This document shows, piece by piece, positions 46,368 to 57,169 of a stretch of 64,000 nt of DNA. The DNA comes from Perognathus longimembris pacificus (lineage: Eukaryota; Chordata; Mammalia; Rodentia; Heteromyidae), in the NCBI RefSeq assembly GCF_023159225.1, contig NC_063171.1:4259501-4323500 (forward strand), in the 5' to 3' direction. The position numbers and the translations under genes are program-made. The notes under the pieces are model-generated. The model worked only from the letters and a program-made list of their open reading frames with translations, did no database searches and was not told the origin of the DNA. Position 1 is the stretch's first letter. Each line of letters starts with the position of its first letter.

Positions 46368-46497
46368 TGAAGCAATTATCTTTAGAGTGTGAAGAGATAA
46401 GACTCGGCAATAAACTGTACTTAAAAATATATACATATATAATAAAAATGATATGTATTATTCACTTCCTACTGATAAAGTGTACTAGTATCCATTG

Positions 46498-46542
46498 TAT
46501 ATACATATATTTATGTGTATGTGTACATATATTTATGTATAT

Positions 46543-46582
<40 letters not shown>
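46498..46582. repeat. (TA)/(CA) compound microsatellite
   Basis: TATACATATATTTATG units lead into (CA)n and then (TA)n. Confidence 0.92.
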
Positions 46583-46584
46583 CA

Positions 46585-46945
46585 CAACACCAAAAACCAA
46601 AATAGAACAAATAGAACAAATATGCTGGAATAATGTCCCTTGCTACTATTAAAGTTATTTACAACTGGATATTTTGAATGTATGGCTTTTTATTAGCTCA
46701 AAAATCTTCAGAGTTTGAGTGCCATTTTGTTAGTTAAGAAGTGAATATTTGTTTTTCTTTAAACCTGAATGCTATAATCTTAACAGCAATGCAATTGTAT
46801 TAAGAAATGGAAAAGAAATTAGGCCATGAAGACGGAGCCCTTGTGAGTGGAATGAGTGCTGTAATAAGGAAAGACGTCAGAGCGTTCTCCAGCTTTGCTT
46901 GTCTATGTGAGGACACAAGCTGAAATAAGACACTCATCAGAATGT
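46585..46945. other. Unassigned DNA
   Basis: No gene or named repeat supported. Confidence 0.5.
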
Positions 46946-46947
46946 GA

Positions 46948-47012
46948 ACTGTGATCCTCAGATCTCAGCCACCTGAGTAGCTAGGATTACAGGCTTGAGC
47001 CATCAGGCTCCT
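46948..47012 (-). repeat. SINE fragment (B1-like left part)
   Basis: Antisense fragment with 'CTGTGATCCTCAGATCTCAG' and 'TAGGATTACAGGCTTGAGCC'. The tRNA-like part is absent. Confidence 0.82.
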
Positions 47013-47399
47013 GCTCAAAATAAGATCTCTATATCTTAAAATAGATATTCTTGCCTCATGCTGCCATTGTTCATATTCAAGTGAAGGAAAAATTAACAGT
47101 CACATTATTTCTCAACAAGAAAGATCACATAAATTCTTTCTTAGTCAGTAGGAAGAAAAAAATAAACCTTTACATATCCAGGGCTGGAAAATCCACATGG
47201 ATCCCATCTCAGAGTTCTTTCAGAAAAAAAAAAAAAAAAGACTTATTGTCAAATAAGCACTAGCCTTGGGAGCGTAGCCATCTCATTCATATGTGCTATA
47301 TTCAATACATGGGAACTGAGAGAAAAAAGTGTTTGACACACTTTGGTGCCAATGCTGAAGCTAAACTCAAGTGCCCCCCACCCTTCCCCTCTCACGCCT

Positions 47400-47550
47400 C
47401 CTCCCATTCTACCACTTGAGCCATGCCTGGACTTCGGGTTAATCCGAGATAGGAATCCTTCAGATTTTTCTGTCTGGCCTGACTTTGCACCTCAGAAATC
47501 AGATCTCAGTCTCCTTGGTAGCTATGTTCACAGGAGCCCTGATCACTGCT
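47400..47550 (-). repeat. B1/tRNA-like composite SINE, diverged
   Basis: Antisense copy with 'CTACCACTTGAGCCATGCC', 'GGTTAATCCGAGATAGGAAT' and 'CAGATCTCAGTCTCCTTGGT'. Confidence 0.78.
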
Positions 47551-47797
47551 GCCCGTTTTGGCACACTTCTTAGCTAACAAAAATTTAAGACCCATTTATT
47601 TTAATAAAGTTATATTCTTTTAGAGAAATAATTAGAATCCATATCAATAAACATTTTTAGTTAACGAGTCAAAACTTCCTTAGTTCTTTACATACACTTA
47701 ATTTCATCACACAGATTTTTAAGGAGAATTGGGGAAGGGGTGCAGGTTGAGACTGCATGGCCTATAGGAAGTGCTATTCAATTAAAAACAAAACTAA

Positions 47798-47892
47798 TGA
47801 GAGCTAGAGGTGTGGCTTAGTGGAACAATGCTCACCTGACATGCCTGGGCCTTAGAATTGATCCTCAGTACTGAAAAATAAAAAAAAAAAAA
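47798..47892 (+). repeat. Monomeric ID SINE
   Basis: Diverged ID unit 'AGAGGTGTGGCTTAGTGG', 'AGAATTGATCCTCAGTACTG' with a poly(A) tail of ~13. Confidence 0.82.
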
Positions 47893-47954
47893 GATCTTGA
47901 GCTGAAAGTGAAGTTTAAGTTATAGAACTCTTGCCTAGCCAAAAAGTTTTTCAG

Positions 47955-48152
47955 GGCTGGGGATATAGCCTAGTGGCAAGAGTGCTTGCCTCGTATACAG
48001 GAGGTCCTAGGTTCAATTCCCCAGCACCACATATACAGAAAATGGCCAGAAGTGGCGCTGTGGCTCAAGTGGCAGAGTGCTAGCCTTGAGCAAAAACAAG
48101 CCAGGGACAGTGCTCAGGCCCTGAGTCCAAAGCCCAGGACTGGCCAAAAAAA
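47955..48152 (+). repeat. ID-headed dimeric SINE with 14-bp TSDs
   Basis: It runs from 'GGCTGGGGATATAGCCTAGT' through the junction 'CACCACATATACAGAAAATG' to 'CAGGACTGGCC' and poly(A). AAAAAGTTTTTCAG flanks it at 47941-47954 and 48153-48166. Confidence 0.95.
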
Positions 48153-48169
48153 AAAAAGTTTTTCAGAAA

Positions 48170-48260
48170 TATATATATTCTTCAGAAATATACATACATT
48201 TATATATTATATATTATATATACTTATATACATACAAACATACATACTTTTTCATATGCT
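48170..48260. repeat. AT-rich (TATA/CATA) low-complexity tract
   Basis: TATATA and CATACATA repeats follow the SINE. Confidence 0.8.
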
Positions 48261-48601
48261 TTTGGTCATATATATAAAATTTAAAAAAACATGAAAATGT
48301 ATGAAGATGCAAACGAAGCAAGAATGAGTTGAAAGCGAGAAATAGGTTGAAATGTCATCAAGGAGAAAGAGTATGAGAAAGATAAGAAGAATTCCCAGTT
48401 TTAATGTTAGAAGAAGGTCCAAGATGACAGCTGTATATAGTAGATGTATGTAAATAGCAAACATTGCCAAGAGAACAAAGGGCTCAGAATGGTATGTCCC
48501 TCAGGGAAAGAATCAGACCAGATTTTCTGTTGTGCTTGATTTATGACTTTATTAAAGGAATTCTTTAAATGGGTAGAAGAATTTGGCAATTATTGGTAAT
48601 A

Positions 48602-48660
48602 AGTACATATATATATATGTACATATATATATATATATATATACATATATATATAATAAG
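48602..48660. repeat. (TA)n/(GTACATATA) microsatellite
   Basis: Self-complementary TA-rich repeat with interspersed GTACATAT. Confidence 0.92.
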
Positions 48661-49555
48661 CAAACATGTAAAAAGAAGTTATGACCTCCAAGAAACAAAA
48701 ATCTTCACAAGAAATAGACGATCATTTAATATACTCACAGGAATGTAGAGACTCAATATTTATTTAGTAAAAATTTTTCTCTAGATCAAAAGTGAGGAGA
48801 GATGGAAATTACAGGCACTAGTGCTGAGTGGTAATTTGATCATTATTATTCATAGATGGAACTCACAATTCCTACAGATGAGAAATCAAAAGCAGAAATA
48901 CCAGGCTTTCTAATACAGAAATTAAGAGCTAACCAAAAGTCACCATCCCCAAGAGAAAATATAATTGAGAGGAGGGAGGGGTTTGTAGAGAGGCCTGGAG
49001 CTTATTATGGTGAACTTTTTTCTTTTAGATAGCTTTTTTGTGTACATGCATTTCTTTTGATAAAATATAATATAATTCATTTATCTAGTATAATAGTAGC
49101 TATAATAAGGACTTGCTTTCCCACACCCCTCTAGTGAGATGCCAGACACTCCAGAGTATGTTAAAAATGAAGGGAAGCAAAAACTTCATAAAATAGGAAA
49201 ACCAGAATAGATTTGCTGCATTCAAACTGTGTAACCCACACATACACATCACATTATGATATGTTGTCCACAGTTGCCTAAGGCTCGTGGCATGCCATAA
49301 GGTACCCTTTGTCTTTAAATGAAATCTCCAAGGGTTAAAAAAAAAAATCTTAAAGCAGTTCCAGCATTCCTCAAAAGTCCCAACTCAAGGCAAACTCTTA
49401 GTTGTGAGGTCTAGTAAAAATAAAATAAATGATATGAAGAATAAGTAAATGTCACACTTCCAACATACAATGGCACAGAGTACAAATTTCCACTCCAAAG
49501 TAGAGAAATTGGCGCCTACAAAAGAGGGATCAGACAAAAACAAGACTTCAATCCA
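48661..49555. other. Unassigned AT-rich DNA
   Basis: No gene or named repeat supported. Confidence 0.5.
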
Positions 49556-49559
49556 GCAG

Positions 49560-50455
49560 GTAAACATCAAGTCCTGGCTGCTCCCTGTCTAGCAGCTGAG
49601 GTACACAGTGACATCATGTCAGGTTAGCCTTTCCCCTCACACCTTAGCCTCTCATAAACTGCTGCAGGAACCTTGATCCTATCACACATTGCCTGGACTC
49701 CTGCTTCTCTTTGAAATTTGGTATAGGTTCTTGTGACCAAGTAATTCTTGAATTTTGGCAGGTCTTCAAAACCGACATTGGAATAATGCAGGGGCAAGGC
49801 CTGCCACCAGCCGGAACAGCATCAGGCTCCCCTTAACCCTGGGCTACAAGTCCTCTGGGTGCCTGGATGCTGCATATCAGGAAACACTTCCCTAGGTAAA
49901 CCCTATGCCTACACCCCAATCTCTTTTTCAGGCCAAGTCTTTCAAAGGAGTTCCCTCATTTAATCCTTTTAGCCTATGGGAGCCAGTGAAATTCCTAAGA
50001 TTCCTGCAAGGCATCCTGATTATTGCCATAGGGCAAGGTACTCAGCCTCTTCCTAAAAGCACTAATCCCTTAAGAAACCACAGCTTTCTGCATCCCAACT
50101 TGATGTGGAATTATCTAACCAAGCTGGAAGCTTTTCAGATCTTCATGTTCTGATTTTTTTCCTTCAGGTTGGAAGTTGTGAGCAATATCCATGCATGAAT
50201 TCTGGACCACCTCAAAATTTCTTTATCATATTAGTCCATCACCTCTGGATTCCCACAAACTCTCAGGATGTCAACAAAACATTGATATGTTTTTGTTTTG
50301 CTTGGTTGTGTTCTGTTTTGTCAGAATATAGCAGGAATTGACCCATAGTCAGTCCCTAATAGGGTCTTTATTCCTTCCTGAAATCTTTGGGGAAAGATTT
50401 TTCTATCTGTATTCCTATAAGCATATTGGTATTTACAGCCACCATCATAATTAAT
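49560..50455 (+). other. Unidentified relatively GC-rich block
   Basis: The block 49560-50200 is richer in GC than its flanks and feels like an old interspersed element. No poly(A) tail, terminal repeat or recognised domain was found. An 82-codon frame at 49905-50153 has no recognised similarity. Confidence 0.3.
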
Positions 50456-50459
50456 TGCT

Positions 50460-51195
50460 TATTGATCTCTATTTAAATTTATTTTTATGAATTGACATCC
50501 AGAGAGGTTACAGTTACATGAATCAGGTAATGAGTACAATTAGTTTTGAACCATGTCTCTCCTTCCCTCACCCTCTCCCAGTTTCTCTTGCCCATCCCCA
50601 CCAACAAGATATACAATTCATTTTCCACGTAGTGTCTAGTGAGTACCACTGTTGTATTTGTTCACCCTTTGTTTCACCTTTTCTGGGCCTCCCTTTCACA
50701 GCCCAAACACAAACAAACAAGACAAAAGGAAAAGACAGCAAAAACAGCAACTGAAAATATCTTGTTTCCTTTTCTTGGAGTTTATTTCATAGAATATGAT
50801 GATATGCACTTAGCTATTGAGCCTTTGTCAACCATTCCTATGCATATCCTCCTTTGGCCTCAGTGTGTGAATGTTTACAGTCCTGTACAATTTATCATGC
50901 TCATTAATTTGTTTATAATATTTTATGTAAGGTAAAGAATACATAGCCATCAACAAGTGAAAAAACAAGTTAAGAAAATGTCCTTTGTTTCCCTATCTTT
51001 GGAGTTGGTTTCAGTATGTGTATTATTTTGTATATGTATATGAAGAGGCGCTTGAGTATTGCACCTTTGTGATTCTCTCCTCAAACTATCCTTTCTTTTT
51101 CTCACTGTGTGTGGATATCTAGAATTCTGTGTAACTTGTCATATCCCAGTGAGCTTAGACAAAGTTCTGCATATCAGGGAGAACACCAGGACCAT
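50460..51195 (-). mobile_element. L1 3' UTR, older copy
   Basis: Antisense L1 3' UTR: 'TTGACATCCAGAGAGGTTAC', 'CTCTTGCCCATCCCCACCAA', 'CGTAGTGTCTAGTGAGTACC', with further UTR-like sequence to ~51195. It joins ORF2-derived antisense sequence beyond that point. Confidence 0.72.
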
Positions 51196-51429
51196 TTATT
51201 GAAGACTGTCCATTCTGCAAGAGATGTTCTTTGTAACTTTCTCAAAAATTGGCTGTCTGTGGATTCAATTTGGTCCTATTAGTTTATATGCATTTTTATG
51301 CCAATCCCTCATTGTTTACATTATTATGCCTTTGTAGTAGAAAACTATAGTCATTTGCGTTTTTTTCTACAAGATGGCTTTAAATATTTGTTGTTTCTCT
51401 TCATGATTCCAAATACATTTAGACATTTT
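51196..51429 (-). mobile_element. L1 ORF2 fragment, left part of an interrupted copy
   Basis: Antisense ORF2: 'AGGACCATTTATTGAAGACT', 'TTTATGCCAATCCCTCATTG', 'TATGCCTTTGTAGTAGAAAA'. It continues at 52816 after a nested insertion. Confidence 0.8.
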
Positions 51430-51855
51430 TAGCTTTTTGAATTAAAAATTTTATTGTTAAGATGATGTACAGAGGAGTTACAGTTACATACATAAGGCAG
51501 TGAGTACATTTCTTGTCAAACTTGATACCTCCTCCCTCATTTTTCTCCCACCTTCCCTCCTTCCTCAATCCCCCACCCCACCGCCAAATTGTACAGTTGG
51601 CTTACAACACATTGTCTTATAAGTATTGCTATGCATTAGTTTGCCTTTTACCCTTTGTCTCACCATTTTGATGTTCCCCTTCACTTCCCTGATTCAGACA
51701 AACATATATACAATACCTAGGGCACCAAAATCAAATACAGTGACAACAGGGGCTAAACCAGAGAGAAGGTAAACAAAAAAAGAAAGAATTCACATAGTGT
51801 ATTAAAAATAACAACAACAATAAGTTGCTTTTTTCTATAACTTGAAGTTCATTTT
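51430..51855 (-). mobile_element. Nested L1, 3' UTR segment
   Basis: Antisense L1 3' end: 'TTTTATTGTTAAGATGATG', 'TACAGAGGAGTTACAGTTAC', a C-rich tract, 'TCACCATTTTGATGTTCCCC', 'TATACAATACCTAGGGCACC'. It forms the 3' half of an L1 whose 5' half is inverted next to it. Confidence 0.85.
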
Positions 51856-52815
51856 GCTTAACCAAAGAAGTGAAAGACCTCTATGATGAAAACTTGAAAA
51901 ACTTGCAAAAGGAAATTAAAGCAGAACTAAGGAAATGGAAAAACATCCCATGCTCCTGGATTAGAAGAATTAACATCATGAAAATGACAAAATTGCCATA
52001 GGCTATCAACAAATTCAATGCAATACCCATCAATATCCCAACAACATTCTTTAATGAAATAGAGGAAGCAATCCAATAATTCATATGGAACAATGAAAGA
52101 TCACAAATAGCAAAAACAATCCTAAGCAGGAAGTACAGTGCTGGAGGAATATCAATACCAAACTTCAAACTCTATTACAAAGTGATAGTTAAAAAAGAAA
52201 AAGAAAAAAAAAAGAAACACAGCTTGGCGAACAGGCCCAAGGACCAATGGATTAGAACTGGAGACCCAGAAATGGACCTGCAGATCTATGGCCATCTAAT
52301 CTTTAATAAGGGAGCTAAAAGAATAGGATGGAAGAAAAACAGCCTCACAGCCTCTTCAACAAATGGTACTGGCAAAATTGGTTAAACACCTGTAAAAAAA
52401 AAACAACAACAACAACAAAAAAAAAAACAACTAAAGCTAGATCCTAACATATTATCCTGCACCAGAATCAACTCTAAATGGATCAACGACCTCAAGATAA
52501 AAGCAGATACAAGAAGGAATAGGAGAAACACTTGGGTTCCTTGTTACAGGACAAAACTTTCTTAATAAAGGCCCAGAAATACAACAAATTGAAGAAAGAT
52601 TGGACAAATGGTATTGCATGAAACTGCAGAGCTTCTGCATGCCAAAGGACATAGCTTGCAAGATAAATAGAAGGGCCACAGATTGGGAAGAAGATCTTGA
52701 CTGGCCATACAACAGGCAAGGGCCTCATTTCTAAAACATACTTAAAACTCAAAAAGTTAAGTTCCCCCAAAATAAATCCTCAAAGAAACAACTTCCCCAT
52801 TAATAAGTGGGTTAA
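51856..52815 (+). mobile_element. Nested L1, inverted ORF2 C-terminal segment
   Basis: Sense ORF2: 'TGGAAAAACATCCCATGCTC', 'TTCAATGCAATACCCATCAA', 'CTATGGCCATCTAATCTTTA', 'GAGCTTCTGCATGCCAAAGG', 'AATAAGTGGGTTAAAGACTT'. The frame is broken by stops and by two A-rich expansions (~52184-52217, 52396-52432). Its orientation relative to 51430-51855 fits 5' inversion at insertion. Confidence 0.88.
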
Positions 52816-53538
52816 AGACTTAAAGTTCTATGAATTCTATCATTGATATGTTGAAATGGATTGCATTGAATCTGTCAGTAGCTTTGGGTGGTCTGAGCAT
52901 TTTCATAGTAATTATTCTTCCAAACATGAGTGCATCTATCTTTCATTCTTTCTGTCCTCTTCAGTTTCTCTCATGGATGTTTTATAGGTTTCATTATATA
53001 GTTCTTTCATGTCTTTAGATTTACTACTAGATATCTGTATAGCTATTGTAAATAGGATTTTGTGCTTAATTCCTATTTTAAACAATTCACTATTATCATA
53101 TAGTAATGCTAATGACTTTTTATGTTGATTTATATCCTTAAGCTTTATACCTATGATTCTTCTTTAACATCTCTTTCTTTCCATTTTGTATTTTCTTTTT
53201 AGATTTTATAGAACAGGCCTGATGGAAAGAAGTCTCAGTGCCTCATGCAAGCTAGGCAGGAACACTGAGCAACACCTAAACCCTTTTCTGGAAATGCTTT
53301 TTCTTGCCTTCATTTTTAAAGGATAGCTTTGCTGGGTATAGTATCATCAATTGATAGATTTTCCCCCCCTTCAGTGCTGTGAAAATGTCATTTTTTTCTT
53401 ATCTTATCTATAAGGTTTCTGCTACTAAGTAAAATATGCAGCCAGATTTATTTTCTCTTGTTGCATTTATAATCTCTTTTTCTGTCTCTGAAGCTCATAA
53501 GAATCTCACATTTTTGTTTGATGTATACTAATAGTACA
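52816..53538 (-). mobile_element. L1 ORF2 and upstream region, right part of the interrupted copy
   Basis: This resumes the antisense ORF2 left at 51429: 'GGATTGCATTGAATCTGTC', 'TTTGGGTGGTCTGAGCATTT', 'AGGTTTCATTATATAGTTC', and later 'AGCTTTGCTGGGTATAGTAT'. Sequence beyond ~53180 may be an older L1 lineage. Confidence 0.75.
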
Positions 53539-53551
53539 AACTAAGGTGTTT

Positions 53552-53928
53552 TTGTTTTGTTTATTTTTTTTTTAATTTGGTATTAACTCCACAAGAAAAC
53601 AACAACAAAAATCAGTTACTCTGGTGTATGTGAAATCAGAAAAATATAACCACAGGAAAAAAATCTGAGTGCAGGAATGGAAAACTGAAACTTCAGTGCT
53701 ATGGATATGTGGCCGGCGTCACACCAGTGTGTGCCACACTACAGCATGGGGTGTATGCAACACCAGCAAGCATGTCACACCAGTGCATGCCACAGGGTAG
53801 TATGCATGCGCATCACAGTGAGCATGTCACACCACAGCATAGTGAGTGCCACACTACACAAGTGTAACACACCACCATGAGCATGTTACACCAGTGTGTG
53901 CCACACCACAGTGCAGTGTGCGCACCAC
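53552..53928 (-). mobile_element. Unclassified retrotransposed element with a tandem array, 13-bp TSDs
   Basis: AACTAAGGTGTTT flanks it at 53539-53551 and 53929-53941. The plus-strand left end is T-rich (53552-53574), so the element is on the minus strand with a poly(A) tail. On that strand, about four tandem units (starts at plus 53718, 53774, 53826, 53885; lengths ~56, 52, 59 and at least 44) come first, each with a CACACCA...GTGCCACA core. They are followed by ~135 bp of unique sequence and the tail. The TSDs and tail mark L1-type insertion. The layout recalls composite VNTR-containing retrotransposons, but no family was recognised. A retrocopied non-coding transcript is an equal alternative. 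Confidence 0.72.
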
Positions 53929-53941
53929 AACTAAGGTGTTT

Positions 53942-54600
53942 CTTAGGACATTTCCATACATGCTTTTAATAAAGTTTGATCATATTTTCTTACTCTTCCT
54001 ACCTTCTTCTTCCATATCACTTTACTTATAGGCCCTTTTTACATCTATATTCCTTTAGGAGAGGAAATGTAATACTTGGCTTATTTCACATAATATGATG
54101 GTTACCAGTACCCCCATTGGCCTGTAAATGACATAGTTACCATTTTTATGTTTGAGGACGACTCCAGTGTATAGATATCACATTTTCTTTTTCTACTTAT
54201 CAATGGGCACATAGATGGACTCTGTAATTTAGCACAATAAATATGGGCATTCAGGTTTCCCTGTAGAAACCTGATAGTTTTTATATAAGTTTTGATAGTT
54301 TTTATATAAGTCCAGCCATAGCATGGCAGTGTCTTATGGAATTATTATTCCTATTTTTTAAGAACCTCCATAACTATTTCCATAATGACTGGACTAACAT
54401 ATATTTCTAACAGAAGAGAATAAGCATTCCTTTATTCTCACATCCTTGCTAGAATTTATTGTTGGTTTTCTTGATGAAAGATAGAAATTTTGATGGGGGT
54501 GAGTTGGAATCTCAAAGTCATTGGTTGAGGGCTAATGGTATTAGGAATATTTTTATGTATTTATTACTATTTGTGCCTCTTCATTTGAAAGGTGACAGTA
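53942..54600 (-). mobile_element. Old L1 fragment (3' UTR and ORF2 end)
   Basis: Antisense order: 'CTTATTTCACATAATATGAT', 'AGTGTATAGATATCACATTT', 'TATCAATGGGCACATAGATG', 'AAGAACCTCCATAACTATTT', 'CCTTGCTAGAATTTATTG'. A 19-bp direct repeat (TGATAGTTTTTATATAAGT at 54272-54290 and 54293-54311) is a small internal duplication. Confidence 0.8.
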
Positions 54601-54628
54601 GTATAAAGTACAAAACCCAACTAAAGAA

Positions 54629-54705
54629 TTGGGATGTAGCTCAGTGGCAAAGTGCTTGCCTCTCAAGTACCACATCCTGGGTTTGATCCTGGTATCAAAC
54701 GAAAA
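54629..54705 (+). repeat. Monomeric ID SINE
   Basis: ID unit 'TTGGGATGTAGCTCAGTGGC', 'GGGTTTGATCCTGGTATC' with an A-rich tail. Confidence 0.87.
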
Positions 54706-54719
54706 AAAGACATTAAAAA

Positions 54720-56550
54720 AAGAAACCTGAACTAATTAAAGATTTGATTCTAAAATTGTATCATGATTGTTTGTGTCAGTTATGGAGGAAAAATGACTTT
54801 CAAATAAGCTATGTAAATATTTTTGAAGAGGGGAAAGAATATTAATGTTGCTAAATAAATTTGTATTTAAATATATGTAGTTGAATTTATAAGATACAAT
54901 TAAGATTGCTGGAATTCTAGATTTATTTTAATTGGTATTCTTTCTTAGAATTGTTATGGAACATGATAGAAATCAGAATTCTAATGTGTACGTTTTTTAA
55001 ACAACATACTTCTCTCCCCTGCAATATGTGAATTATGAAGGAATCATGAAAACTGAGAATCCTGGAAAACTGTGAATTATATACTTCAACTAAGTCTTAC
55101 GTCTTAACTATTTTAAACTTTTTAATAAGATGGGTGCTTAGGAAAATCATGTATCATTTTCTTCTATTTAATATTGACTATAAAGGGAAGGAAATTATAA
55201 ATAAAATATCTGAATCACAATATTATTTATTTTCTTTTTGCTATTTTTATTTATTATTTTCTTTTTGTTATTTGTTTTCTTTTAAAATTTATCTTTTAAT
55301 TATCTTTAAGTATTTTTACAAAGGGATTTCAATTCAACATGAAGTTTTTTTCTTATGGTCTAATCAGTGTTTAAAAGCTTCTTCTGTCATTTAAGATTCA
55401 GTAGTTGTATAACATTCCACAAGTATTAATATACATTAAGAGCAAATGGAGAAAAGATTCTTAATTATTTTTATTATTTGTATTTCATCTGAGACTAGAA
55501 TAAAAGTAATATTCCATATAAGCCAATGAGCAATGTTTAGATTATTTAATGAGAAATGGGAAATTGATTAGTCTGAATATTAAGGAGTCCTAAATTCTAA
55601 TTTTGTCCTTACCTTTGTGTTAGGATCTTAGTATTCAAATCTGGGAAGGGGTTTTACTGAAAGAAAGCCTTTATGAAATATGGAGCAGTAAACAGTAAGC
55701 AGGATGTGAGGACACGCTGTTATTTCCCTTGTGCCTGAGATGTAATTCCTTTATTATAATACCAGATTGGGATCTAATGAGGGAGTACATCACATCTGAT
55801 ATTCATGCCTTTCGATACCAATAGTGCATTAAAAGACACTGTGGTTTACCTCATCTGGGCAAAGTTAACAGCTCACACACGAGTTTCATATTACACATGT
55901 CAGGCTGAGCACTCTTAGGGGAGTTAGTGAATGCTTGGGTTTTCATAAAAATCGGAGCTGCCTAGTGTTAAATGTGAAAAGACTATTCAAAGATCACTGC
56001 CATCTTTGACCCATTAAGTAAACCTTTCAAATAAAGGAGGACAATGGTAATCACTCAGATTTCATTGTTCCGACCAGTGTAACTAGGAAAAAAGTACAGC
56101 ATAGCTGATTTCCTATTTCAGGTATTGACTCAACAAAGGATTAAGAACTGTTCATTATGTGTGCAGTCATCTTGAACAACAGTCTCCACTTCCTAAACCG
56201 AGTACACTAATTATTCTGCCAAAGATAAAATACTAAATCTCCATAGTATTTCTTTTCTAACATTGAAAACTGGTATTTTAACTGTAGCCTGAATTTAAAC
56301 ACAAGAAAAATGATTCCTCTAACTCTTTCAGTGTCTGATAAAATTACGTTTTGTATCTATTCTTGCATAACATTAAAGAAAAGCACAGAAATCTATGATT
56401 TTTGTATGTTGCGTTGGTACATGCTTTTCAGTCCGAATTTTATGAGTCATCTGCCAGTGGTAGTTGTTATTACATCCCAACTCCACTCACCACTCTGACC
56501 ACTCAATATAATAAAATAATCCTACTTTTGAAGATCCATATTTCTATTTC
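54720..56550. other. Unassigned DNA, AT-rich
   Basis: A T-rich low-complexity patch (TTTATT/TTTTCTTTTTG) lies at about 55225-55310. No gene or named repeat supported. The 55700-56300 stretch is more balanced in composition. Confidence 0.5.
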
Positions 56551-56773
56551 CAGGTGCCAGTGGCTCATGATTGTAATCCTTTTCAGGAGGCTGAGATATA
56601 AGGATCACTGTTCAAGGCCAGCCTACGAGAGAAAAGTCAATGACTCTTATCTCCAATTAACCAGCAAAAAGCTGGAAGTAGAGTTGTGACTCAAATGGTA
56701 GAGCACCAGCCTTGAGAAAAAAAAACAAAGAGATAGTGCCTATGCCCTGAGTTCAAGCCCCAATACTGGCACA
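56551..56773 (+). repeat. B1/tRNA-like composite SINE
   Basis: Copy from 'CAGGTGCCAGTGGCTCATGA' to 'GAGTTCAAGCCCCAATACTG'. Its tail leads into a TATA-rich tract. Confidence 0.93.
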
Positions 56774-56774
56774 A

Positions 56775-57000
56775 ATATATATGGCAAAAATATATCTCTT
56801 ACATGTAATATGTACAGAATATATGTTATACATATTTCATATGTTTATAATATATACATATATTATATACCATGTAATGTATAGAGTATATTAGATATTT
56901 ATATATCATTTATCTATTATGCATAAATACATATGCATCTATATAATATGTGTATGCATAGATTTTTATATGTATGTGTATATATATGTATATACATAAC
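56775..57000. repeat. AT-rich (TATA/CATA/TGTA) low-complexity tract
   Basis: About 225 bp of almost pure A/T/CATA/GTAT repeats, rich in self-complementary segments. It lies in the tail position of the SINE. Confidence 0.88.
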
Positions 57001-57079
57001 ATTCTATTTATTAAATCTCTTTGGGGTGATGTTAAGATCTGCAAGTACACATGGTTGGTAATGTGGTGCAGCAGGCACA

Positions 57080-57165
57080 TAGACCTTGATAGTGGTTTGG
57101 TTTCAATTCTAGTCAGGGTCATAATCACTTAGCTGTGTAAGAAAGGAAAATTATTGTTTGTTTGT
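57080..57165 (+). repeat. Possible MIR fragment
   Basis: Weak match to the MIR 5'/core region: 'TTTGGTTTCAATTCTAGTCA', 'ATCACTTAGCTGTGTAAG'. Confidence 0.45.
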
Positions 57166-57169
57166 AGTG

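Noticed and set aside
49905..50153. 82-codon frame as a possible exon
   Set aside because: No recognised similarity and no convincing splice sites in a consistent frame.
51856..52815. Possible functional reverse transcriptase gene
   Set aside because: L1 ORF2 end fragment with stops, A-rich expansions and no upstream domains.
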